From Channallabes apus (Eukaryota; Chordata; Actinopteri; Siluriformes; Clariidae), in NCBI GenBank assembly GCA_030522415.1, contig CM060109.1, positions 33,672,892 to 33,736,891 on the forward strand: a stretch of 64,000 bases of DNA, in the 5' to 3' direction. This document shows, one piece after another, positions 42,103 to 52,291 of the stretch. Under the pieces are notes generated by a model. That model was not told where the DNA came from. It saw nothing but the letters and a program-made list of their open reading frames with translations, and made no database searches. Positions within the stretch are counted from its first letter, which is position 1; every line of letters starts with the position of its first letter. The position numbers and the translations under genes are program-made.

Positions 42103-43616
42103 TACACTGTAAAAAATAAATTGTAAATAATAAATCCAGCAGCTGTGGTTGCCAGAATTCTACCGTAAAAAATACTGTAGCACCGTTATTGCACTGCGAA
42201 AAAAATAATAAACCGTAAATGTTACGGTAAAAAATGGCAGCTGTGGTTGTCAGAAGTTTACCGTAAATTTTTTTTACAGATTTTAATTGTTTTTCTTATG
42301 GTTTATAACTGTCTAATTAACATGTTTATGTTGTTATAAAAACAGTTTATTACCGCCAAATTCCAGGGTTTACATTGTAACAAATAAGGATCATACTGTA
42401 ACCATGTTTTTTACAGCTCAGAACTGTCTAATTTAAAGATTTATGTTGTAATAAGCACGGGGAGAACATACAAACTCCATGAACACATAGATGGGAATTG
42501 AGCCTGGCCGGGAATCGAACCCAGACCCTGGTGGTGGAAGGCGACAGTGCTAACCACTACACTACCATGCTTGCTACACAATTGCTGTCGTTGTTGTTGG
42601 ACTATTTGTTTTATTATGAATAACCACAGTGAATTCATTCAGCAATTCTGTGAAAGCATCATTTTATCACACTAGCTGGAGTTAAAAGAGATAGAAGTTA
42701 CATTGCTAAGCATTCGGATTTTACTGTTAAGTAACTATTAAGAGTACTTTTATACTAATTGATGAATACAAACCTAAATCAAATCATCAAAACCCATCAA
42801 AATGTAATCAAGACTCGGACATCAGCATGGTCCCATGTATTTTTTTATAAAGACAGTAAAACAATATTTCAATTCTCAAAATCAAATATACAAATGTCAG
42901 GGTGGACATTTTTTTTGGGCAGACAATCTATGGCAGTGGCAGCGGGCAAAGTGTCGCGTGCTAGCGGCTGTCCTTGCTACAGTCATCAAAGGGTGGAATA
43001 CCATTCACAAATTTGAAGTCTTTGGTTAATGTAAATTAGACGGCTATAAACCGTAGAAAAAACTATTAATATCCGTAAAATATACAGTATAATGAGTGCA
43101 GTCCCGTACAAACAACAGTGTTGCTACCGTATTTTTTACGGTAAATTTCTGGCAACCACAGCTGCCAGTTTTTTACTGTAAAATTTACAGTTTATTTATA
43201 AACCGTAGAAAAAAATATTAAAATCCGTAAAATATACAGTATAATGAGTGCAGTGCATTTCTGGCAACCACAGCTGCCAGTTTTTTACCATAAAATTTTA
43301 AAGTTTATTTTTTTTCAGATTTTTAAACTCTATCAACAAAGGTTTAGTAAAATATAAACTGATGCTCCATTATATTAGTAACAAATACCTTCTCTGAGAG
43401 TTTCCTTTTTATAAATACAGTATTTCATAAATTTTACTGCAATAATCCATATTTTCATGTTTTTAACTGTTAAATTTAAGGTCTTACTCTGTAAAACTAA
43501 TTAAAGTTTTTCACTGTAAATTCTACGGTTATCCCAAGTTTTGTGAAATACGGTTTTATTCTGTAGCATTTATACGGCATTTTACTGTTAGAATTACGAA
43601 CATTTTTTACAGTGTA
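42103..43616. mobile_element. DNA transposon of about 1.5 kb with ACTGTAAAAAAT ends
   Basis: TACACTGTAAAAAAT starts it and ATTTTTTACAGTGTA ends it; TA may be the target duplication. The segment GGCAGCTGTGGTTG/CAACCACAGCTGCC recurs in both orientations near 42140, 42236, 43155 and 43266, with ACCGTAAA words. No transposase ORF. A SINE (42455-42575) is inserted in it. Confidence 0.75.
42455..42575 (-). repeat. SINE head fragment inside the 1.5 kb transposon
   Basis: Minus strand GGTAGTGTAGTGGTTAGCAC, then GGGTTCGATTCCCGGCC and GAGTTTGTATGTTCTCC: the 5' part of the same family as at 3503. Confidence 0.8.
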
Positions 43617-43619
43617 CAG

Positions 43620-44300
43620 AATAACCTCACCAATCATGCCCACTCCAACAGAATCTCCCACTCACTCCCACAGATTTCCTCACCAATTGAGTCAACTTCC
43701 ATAGTCTCTCCTCACCAATCCTGCCTACTCCCAAAGATTCTCCTCACCATTCAAGCCTGATCACATAGAATTTCTGTACAATTTCCACTCACTCCCAAAG
43801 TCTCTCTTTAGATCTATCCCACGTGTTCTCTTCAACAAACCTGCCCACTTCCAACGTTTCTTCTCGCTAATCAAGCCTGGTCCAACAGCCTTTGCCCACT
43901 CACAAACATTCTTCTCATCAATTAAGCCCAGTCCCTATATAGTCCTTGCTTACAGAATTTCCTCACCTTTCCCACTCACTTGCAAAGATTTTCCTCATCA
44001 ATCAGGTTCAGTCACACCGAATTTCATCACCAATCCTTCCTCCACAGACTCTCCTCACCAAAACTGCCAACTCCCAGATTCTCCAGAGTCCAGATGAAAA
44101 CCAATCCCACCTGCTCCACTATACTCATCCCATCAATCCAGCTAGTTGTCACAGGCTCTCCTTATGGCATGCTCCCCACCAATCCAGTCAGTTTTCACAA
44201 TTTATTCTTACCAGCCCTGCCCAGGCCCACAGTCTCCCCTCTCCCATAGAGTCCTCTCCCACAGTCTCTTCTTACAGTACTAATCCTGCCTGCTCCCAAA
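43620..44300. repeat. Degenerate minisatellite, unit about 32-33 bp, pyrimidine-rich
   Basis: CCTCACCAATCCTGCC-like words recur at about 43625, 43679, 43712, 43744, 43863, 43913 and on, at spacing close to 32-33 or its multiples, with CCCACTCCCA and CAGATTCT between. The + strand is C/T-rich and poor in G for about 680 bp. The ORF at 43946-44347 merely follows this repeat. Confidence 0.65.
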
Positions 44301-44694
44301 AAAGGTTTGACCTGTGGTTTGTTTGTTTTGCTCGTCCTACCCACTAATGTACTTAATTGATTCTATATCCTAAACTAACTAAGTTAAACTACAGTGACCC
44401 TGACCAGCATAAAAGTAACTGAAGATGAATGAGTATTCGTAAGCGTTAGTAAAATGCTATTTGAACCAGACACAGTAAATGCTTTGTGCACAAGATTATC
44501 ATGCCATGTGTAAAACTGCATTTTAATCAACCTGGCCTTTTAAAATAATGTTCTTATGTACTGAGCTGCACCCTTCCATTGACTTTTTCCAGTAGGCCTC
44601 ACTGGATCTTTGTCTGTTTTGCACAGATGCTTTTCAGTGTTACTTTCTTATTGCGCATGAAATAAAGCTTATATGCAACAAGAAATCTATGAAA

Positions 44695-44830
44695 ACAAAG
44701 AAATTTATGATAAAGAAGAGAAAGGGATGGAAAGCAGCAGGATCTGACAAAATCCTTAATGGAATGAACAAATGATCAGCATGGTAATGTGCAGTATACT
44801 TAATGCAAGATTTCTAAACTTCCTTCCAGA
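44695..44830 (+). pseudogene. LINE reverse-transcriptase fragment
   Basis: AAGGGATGGAAAGCAGCAGG and ATCTGACAAAATCC encode KGWKAAGSDKI-like residues, the RT segment usually K.GKA.G.D.I. It is short and decayed. Confidence 0.5.
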
Positions 44831-44869
44831 TCACAAATGAACGATTGGCTTTTTACCAAAGTCAGATTG

Positions 44870-45175
44870 TGTAGTCTGACCACACACACTCACACAAATA
44901 TTCATAAATCTATTCGTTTTCTACACTATTTATCCTGTAAACATGGAGCCTATCCTATGCACATGTCAGGGTACAACCTGAACAGGCACACAACCCGAAC
45001 AGTACACACACATTCACACATACAGTCACACACTATGAGTGATTTAAGAGTGCTAATTATCCTAATCAGCAAGTCTTTGCACTGTGAGAGAAAACCGGGT
45101 AACCTGTAGGAAACCCACTGAGCATGGGGAGAACATACAAACTCCACTCACACAGTACCGAGATTAGAATTAAAC
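44870..45175 (-). repeat. Diverged SINE, partial
   Basis: GAGCATGGGGAGAACATACA and AACTCCA, plus GGAGCCTATCC toward its 3' end, match the SINE family on the minus strand. It separates two LINE fragments. Confidence 0.65.
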
Positions 45176-45289
45176 CTTGTGCTGAGCTACAGTAACATGC
45201 CGTCATAATTTGTAGTAAATGGAGGTGAGACAAGACTGCTGTTTATGTCCCACACTTTTAATATATAAACATATTGGCCTCTGTTTTAG

Positions 45290-45645
45290 ATAGGTCTGTA
45301 GCACATGGTCGCAGTCCAAATCACTTAGAGTATAAAATCCTTTTGTATGTTCTTGCTGTCCCACTGTGTTCAGGGTCTACAATAGAACCCGAACCTGCTA
45401 CAGCAGTATTGTCAGACCTGGGCCCTGGCAGTCAATCTCAACAAGACTTAAATTGTCATATTCCAAAAATGATTTGGATTTCAAAACACACATTTAGATT
45501 AGGGACATACAAGAATGAGCACTCTAAAAACTATACCTCCCCAGGACTGACAATAAGTTCAAATGTCAACCTGGCAGTGAGTGAACTGAGGCAAAAAACT
45601 AAACAAAACAAAAATCAATATGCAGAGCATTTCTCACTATAAACT
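45290..45645 (+). pseudogene. LINE reverse-transcriptase fragment
   Basis: The 122-codon ORF from 45274 includes HTFRLGTYKNEHSKNYTSPG and LTISSNVNLAVSELRQKTK. This resembles the part of LINE ORF2 after the RT active site (Y..LG..IS..G.....V..L..KA). It has no active-site motif. Confidence 0.6.
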
Positions 45646-45699
45646 CGAATTTGGCTCAAAATATTTTAATCAGTAATTAAATTAGTTGCCCTGTATGGC

Positions 45700-45801
45700 C
45701 GTACAGTGGGGTGCTCACCTTACACACACACACACACACCAGGGAACAATCCTAATCCTGGAGGTGTGAGGCCACAGTGCTAACCAATACACCACGGTGC
45801 C
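45700..45801 (-). repeat. SINE head fragment
   Basis: Minus-strand GGCACCGTGGTGTATTGGTT and AGCACTGTGGCC resemble the SINE tRNA-like head. An (AC)n run sits within it. Confidence 0.55.
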
Positions 45802-45959
45802 ATCTCTGCACAGTTTCATGTATGTATTTTTGATTTAATTATTCTGTGACTTGTTCCCAAAGTCTTTAACCAAGCTATGGCAATATGAATGTCCATATTT
45901 GTAATTCCAGTAAACCCCCCTTTAGAAACTCGAGTGAGAGAGAGAGAGAGAGAGAGATG

Positions 45960-46111
45960 TGCCTGAGACGCGGTTATCATTGACTCTGCGCTCGTCCTGG
46001 CAGAGCCGCCGCTGTATCTGGTGCGATTGCTTTGGCCTGTGTGACTTGTTTTCATGAAGAGGAGGCAGACAGAAACATCTAACAGCTCACTGCGTGGCTG
46101 TGACAACAAAG
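45960..46111 (+). promoter_or_regulatory. AKAP11: Probable AKAP11 promoter region and 5' UTR exon 1
   Basis: The block has more G+C and CpG than its surroundings and ends ACAACAAAG followed by donor GTGAGA at 46112. It lies upstream of the first coding exon with no other gene between. The start point is not determined, and no TATA box is clear. A (GA)n run is at 45937-45957. Confidence 0.45.
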
Positions 46112-46845
46112 GTGAGAGACACGTTTAGAAACGGGTATATTTTATGACAGTAACACTGATTCACAGATATCGTCATTAAAAACGCTGTCGTGATGTAATC
46201 ATTGCTGAACGATGAGCAATTAGCATAGCTGCTGCGTTCACTCGATGCTAGCTGGCTAAGCTACTGTAGCTGCGTTGTAGCGGAATCTCTGCATTGTATA
46301 AAAAATAATAAAATCTCTAGCAAATGATGTGAGTAGTGCTAATCCTTAGCCAGCGCAGAAGATGATCAGGGTGGTGTGGTGTAGTGTTTGCAGTGTCTCC
46401 AGCTTAGGGATGAGCTGTGGAAGGCTGTAGATGATGATGATGAGGATGATGATGAATCCAGCAGTAAAGCCTAACGCATGTCACTCTCAGGCCTGACATG
46501 AGCAGAGCCCAGGCCGACCAGCCGTGTGGAAGCAAAACTCGTGATGTATGGAAATAACACTGCTTCTTTATTATTATTATTTGATCCATATTGTTTATCT
46601 GTCTGTCAGCCGGTCTGAATTATCCAGCCCTCTGGCGTGCTCCCTGCCTTAGGTGATAAATACCTGATGACGTACATGACAACGTCACTCACTGTTTAGA
46701 TGGTTTTCTTTGCCACGCCCCCTTTAGGATGTAGCTTAGCTAGCTCACTTCTAAAAGTCTCAAAGAGGGATTTATTTTATACGACCTCTTCTTTAATCTC
46801 TGTTTTATTTTACAATAAAGTAGGCAGTGTAATGGAACTTATAAA

Positions 46846-47122
46846 AGGGTGGCACGGTGGCGTAGTGGTTAGCACTGTGCCCTCGCATGTCTAGGGTCAA
46901 GGGTTCGAGTCCCACTTCTGGTCTATTTGCATGGAGTTTGGAGGTTGTTCACATGTTTGGTGGGTTTCCACAGTGTGCAAATACATGCAGATGAGGCTAA
47001 GTAGCATTCCAAAATTGTCTACAGTGTGTGTGCGCCTGCCCCGAGAAGGATTAACACCCAGTCCAGTGTGTACTGCGACCCCCGACTCTGTTTAGGATAA
47101 TCAGTATAAAAGATGAATGAAC
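46846..47122 (+). repeat. SINE, diverged
   Basis: GGTGGCACGGTGGCGTAGTG and GGGTTCGAGTCCC form the tRNA-like head; GGTTTCCACAGTG, CAGTCCAGTG and AAAGATGAATGAA are its body and tail. Confidence 0.8.
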
Positions 47123-47740
47123 TTACAGCAGGTTTATTCCATGCTCTGGGACTCCTCAGGATATTTAAATTTTTGCAACAATACTTTTAACTATTTATTG
47201 GAGCCATAGACCTTTGTTCAGTTTGAAACCTACCTACATTCCAATGTCCACAAGTTATATCGAGGAATAACTGTAAAAAACCACTTGACTTCCGTGTAAC
47301 ATTTATTTATTGATTGATTGATTGATTGATTGAACTCTCCAGACCCCAGTTTAGAATTGCACATTCAAAATAGGCTGTTAGTCTCCATGTGCTAAATGCA
47401 TCCAGGGTGAATTAAATGATAAATTTTTTCATACAAGTTTAACAAAATGTCCATAGTGCACCAAGAGAAGAGCAGTCCTGCCATTACTCGTTACTCAAGA
47501 TGGAAATCACCAGTCACCACCCAATAATTATCATCATGATTCCTAGGTGCTGATTTGAATAATATTACAATTCTGTATCTATCATATTTATAGATACTGT
47601 ATCTTTTTTTCTTTTTTTCTTTTTAAATTTTGTTGGAAGACCTTGCACATAAAAAAGTTGTCATAACTTAAAAGTTTTATACCTTAGCTTTATTCAACAG
47701 TTTCCATACTGAATTTAATATGAGTAACTAATTATATCTT

Positions 47741-48115
47741 GGCGGCGCGGTGGTGTAGTGGTTAGCACTGTCGCCTTGCACCGCCAGGGTCTGGGTTCGA
47801 TTCCCCGGCCAGGCTCGATTCCCGTCTCTGTGTGCATGGAGTTTGCATGTTCTCCCCGTGCTTGGTGGGTTTCCTCCGGGTACTCCGGTTTCCTCCCACA
47901 ATCCAAAGACATGTAGGTTAGGCTAATTGACATTCCAAATTGCCCGTAGTGTGTGAATGAGTGTGTGTATGTGAGTATGTGTGTGTGCCCTGCGATGGAT
48001 TGGCAACCTGTCCAGGGTGTACCCCGCCTAGTGCCCTAAGTTTCCTGGGATAGGCTCCAGGCCCCCCGCGACCCTGTATATAAGGATAAAGCGGTACAGA
48101 AAATGAATGAATGAA
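47741..48115 (+). repeat. Complete tRNA-derived SINE with 12-bp target duplication
   Basis: Same family as 3503 and 4573, and close to them in sequence. TAATTATATCTT flanks it at 47729-47740 and 48116-48127. The ORF across it on the minus strand is not a gene. Confidence 0.93.
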
Positions 48116-49228
48116 TAATTATATCTTCAAATACAAGAGTTTAACATTTAATTTAAACATTAAATTAAGCCAAATAAACAAAAATTTTACTGTCCAGCAC
48201 GTATCTCTGTCGTTCAGCATAATTGATATTTCAAAACAAACTTAGCAGATTATTCACTCCTACCATCCAGGATGCCGATGTGTTAATAATTCAGAGTGTA
48301 TCATGTATCATGTGTAGGATTATAAAGAAACGGTAACGTTTGAGACTGGTGTAAGTGTATATAATGAGTGGGTTTTGAGACTAATGCATTTGGAGGAAAG
48401 GGCCAATCGAAGGATTTTTAACAAATGCAACCTTTGATAATGTAACATCATAATGCGTCACTTTTGCACCACTCAGAAGCTCATACACTAGACCCAGAGT
48501 TGGTTTAGTGTGGTGATGCATGAAACAGCACACAAGAGAATTGCGATTTATAACTGATGTCTAGTCAATAAAATAAGGTTATGCTTATTTGCAATAACTA
48601 GCATATACAATATGACATTTATTATTTAGCATGTCTGCTATTTGATTCCTAGTTCTTAATATGAATAAATTTATATTTATTTACCACTGATGAATGTCAT
48701 TTTGTAGTAACGTGTATGCACAGCTGAGACTGTACTTAAATGCCTGGACATTAGAGCTGTACAATTAATCGCCATAAAAAATAGAAATCACAATGTGACA
48801 ATTACAATAAGAACTTATGTAGATTTTGTCAATGATTTAAGTAATTAAATTGACAAGTACTGTCAAATTTATTTTCAAATATTTTAGTTTAACAAATACA
48901 TATCAGCATGCAGTTACTTATTGAGATCAAATATTTGCTGTTAACCTAGTTAAATACAAAGTGGTATATTAAATAGTTACACATCGCTTTTAAAATCGCA
49001 ACAGCAATAATTTTCAGAATAATCACAGTATCATTATTTTAATTTTTATTAAATACTGCAGTCCAAATTAGGCGTCAAATGCAAAACATTTATGAAATGT
49101 AAATTTCTTGGTTTCTGTTTTCTGAGTTCTGTTTGTCCCTTTGAGCTCCCACGTTTTGCCCCACATTTGTGTTCTTGTAATAGAGAATCCGTTCGTGGTA
49201 GCCTTTCACTGGTGAAATAGATTCCTTC

Positions 49229-49232
<4 letters not shown>

Positions 49233-49308
<76 letters not shown>
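49233..49308. repeat. (TG)38 microsatellite
   Basis: Uninterrupted for 76 bp. The Thr-His ORFs on the minus strand are artefacts of it. Confidence 0.95.
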
Positions 49309-49310
<2 letters not shown>

Positions 49311-49931
49311 AATCGGCGAACCGGCTTGCGGTCACTGTTTACCCACCAACGCATGTTCATGCTAAAAAGTCTGACCTATTTTAGCTTTACTTAGGAAATG
49401 CTGTCAGGAAACTTTCTCTCTGTGATGCTGATTACATTACAGAAGATAAGCTTTTAGTTTATGTGAAGTACCCAGCTAATACAAGGGCCTTCTTCATTTT
49501 ATTTATTTATTTATTTGTATAAAAATTATATTATATTTAATCGAATCATGTTAACAAAAGGCAGAAACTGCTGAGGGGTACTATCCTGCAGAATACAGTT
49601 TACCACCTTTGGACTTCCACAGTTTACCGTATTTGAAATGACCATATGTGATTATGGGCATTATTGGATTGTCTAATGGTCTAACTTTTTTTTGTTTTAA
49701 TCCAAGCCTGAAAAAACACCTTTTTAGGCTGATGCTGGCAGATTGGTCTAATCAGTCAGATCATTTTCTCGTTAATCTTGTATGTAGGCTTTTGTTTTGT
49801 GGTATACAGATAATATCTTCCATCACACAGCTACTCTGTGTTTTAGGCTATTGGAGAATGTCATGAGCTCAGACACGGCCTGGGTTTTTACCAAAAAAAA
49901 AAAAAATTAAGATAACGGTAACATGAGCTGT

Positions 49932-51136
49932 CAACAATATTTTTATTGATTTTAAACATGGATATAACAGGGTAAACATGTAATAATTCAATACAGGTTT
50001 TATAACCCCTTTATAAACCCTATAACACCCACCCGGCCCTCCCTGACTCCAAGCCAGTTTTACATGCATAAGAAAAGCTAGACGCCAGGCATTGAGAGAA
50101 AACGAAAAGGAAAAAAAAAGGATATAGAGCTGGAAGTTTTTTGCTTCTGCATGCAAACATAAAAAGGAATAAAAGGGGGAAAGAAAACAACCAAACAAGT
50201 AATTAAATAAGAAAGGAATCAAACTATAAATGTATATGAAAAAAAGCGAAGGAAGGGCCCCCACACCTGCTGAAATTTAAAGTCTGAATAACGGATTGAG
50301 TAGTGGATCTTCTCCAGGGACAAACAGGACATGATATCTCTGAGCCACTGGGCGTGGGTGGGTGATGTGGCATCCTTCCACTTGAATAAAAGAGAACGCC
50401 TGGCCAGGAGTGTCGCAAACGATAACAAACGCTGTTTAGCTGGAGTTGGACGCTTGTCTTCCTCTCCAGTGACACCAAAAAGAGCAATCAGAGGGTCTGG
50501 TTCAAGGTTGCATTTCAATACGCAGGACAAGGTTTTAAAAACATCCCTCCAGAATTTTTCCAAATTCGGGCATGTCCAGTACATATGAATAAGAGACGCC
50601 TCTCCGCTTTTACATTTATTACAACAAGGATCAACGTCTGGGTAGAAACAGGAAAGTTTAAGTTTGGAGAGATGAGCCCTGTGTACAACCTTAAACTGTA
50701 ATAAAAAGTGGCGGCACATAAGGAGGTTGAGTTGACAAGTTTAAGAATTGAATTCCAAGTATCATCTGATAGTGACAAATTTCAATCTTTCTCCCAAGCA
50801 GTTTTAATTTTACTTAAAGGGGTGTGACTCGAACCCACCAATCCACCATAAATAGTGGATATTAGGCCTTTACGCAGCGGAGACAAACAGAGGAGATTAT
50901 CTAGAATGTTTGCAGCAGGAGCCTCAGGGAAATTTGGTATTAAAGAGCGAATGAAGTGTCTTACTTGCAGATATCTGAAAAAATTTGAATTGTGTAGGTT
51001 AAACCTTTCAGAGAGCTGTTCAGATGATGCAAACTTATGGTCAACAAACAGGTCTTTGCAAAGCTTGATGCCCTTATCGTACCATTCCTGAAACCCTGAA
51101 TCATGTAAAGAAGTTTGGAAGAGATGGTTAGAGACG
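49932..51136 (-). mobile_element. 5'-truncated L1-type LINE with 11-bp target duplication
   Basis: ACATGAGCTGT stands on both sides (49921-49931 and 51137-51147). On the minus strand 50219-50719 encodes the end of ORF2 with CCNKCKSGEASLIHMYWTCP, the zinc-finger-like tail of L1 reverse transcriptases, then FWRDVFKTL. Further upstream frames are broken. The 3' end has AATAAAAATATTG. Confidence 0.85.
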
Positions 51137-52198
51137 ACATGAGCTGTTTAAACATACACTTACTTCTTTACAGCGTTCATTGCCGTGTCAGTTCTTCTCA
51201 GTTTAATCAGGTTTTAATTCATATCTTGAAGAATTTTTCGACTTTGTCAATCTGCATTTTAAATTTATCATTGCATTATAAAACTACTAAAAGTGATGAC
51301 ATGTATTATAAAGAGATTTGGAATATTAAAGGTGCAGTTTGTAAATGGTTAATCAGTCAGGTCTCTCAAAAATGACAAAATTTAGGTTATTTTAATCATA
51401 TTGTGCAGCTTCTAATGTTAAATGCTGTGATGTTAAAATCACTTTGCTCATACCCCATATCTCACCTTTGCGATCCTCTGCGTTTAATCTGAAATTTTAG
51501 CTTCAGCTCTACAGTAACCATCTCGCAGTAACGAGCACTGTTAATTGTTGAACCTTTTCCTGGCAATGTTCCAATGCTGGCCCTTGAGAATCTCAGAAAA
51601 CTGTAAGCACCGATTTTCCAGCTGATGGTTGGTTGATTTACTGTATGAATGTAATGGACATAGTCCGCTGTCATGCATCTATTCGACACAATGATTTTAC
51701 ATGTACGCCCAATGTTGTCATCAGCAACGGACAGGTGTCGGCTCCTTCTTAATGACTCACACTTGTGCGACCTTGCTTGAACTTCTCTACTTGAAGTTTA
51801 CGTACACATTTTTTCCACCACAAAACACTATTGTGCACTATTGTGAGTCTTCAATAAATGACGGTACCAGGTACACCCTCAGACCACACAAAAAAAAGGA
51901 ATGCTGTTATTATATGCAAATCACAAGTGGTGCATCCATTTGCTCTCACCGCAGTTACAAATGTAATAATGTGACACGTTCACACCTGCACACCACTGAC
52001 TGGGGAGACCTGTCTGTGAAAGGAATGCACCGATAAGTCAACTAACAGAAGCTAACAAGATTTGGTATAACCTGTGTTTGGCTAATGTTTAACTTGGCCT
52101 CGTACAAAACTTCTATCCTGTGTTCTAATTTAAAGTTTCACTTCAGGGCTGATTGATCTAGCAAAACCTCTGACCTGTTATTCCTCCTTCTTCTTCAG

Positions 52199-52291
52199 TG
52201 TGGCCTCCCAGCCCAGCTCTGCATTGCCATGGATGCCTGTGCCCGGATCAAAGGTGTTCCACTCAAGAACCGTGCCAGCATCAGGAAAGAG
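52199..52291 (+). CDS. AKAP11: AKAP11 exon with start codon
   Basis: After a CTTCTTCTTCAG acceptor, ATG at 52229 (context TTGCCATGG) opens MDACARIKGVPLKNRASIRK. ASIRK matches the human ASVRK near its start, but the first 14 residues differ. No in-frame ATG precedes it in the exon. Donor GTATCC. Confidence 0.85.

Larger units (their letters stand above)
46112..52198 (+). other. AKAP11 first intron (inferred), repeat-rich
   Basis: It holds two SINEs, a (TG)38 tract and a truncated L1 (49932-51136). Between 48130 and 49050 and from 51150 to 52190 I see only AT-rich unique-looking DNA without exon signals. Confidence 0.5.

Noticed and set aside
43946..44347. 133-codon ORF upstream of AKAP11
   Set aside because: It follows the degenerate pyrimidine-rich minisatellite; its Ser/Pro/His composition reflects the repeat.
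49049..49360. 103-codon minus-strand ORF with a Thr-His run
   Set aside because: Produced by the (TG)38 tract.
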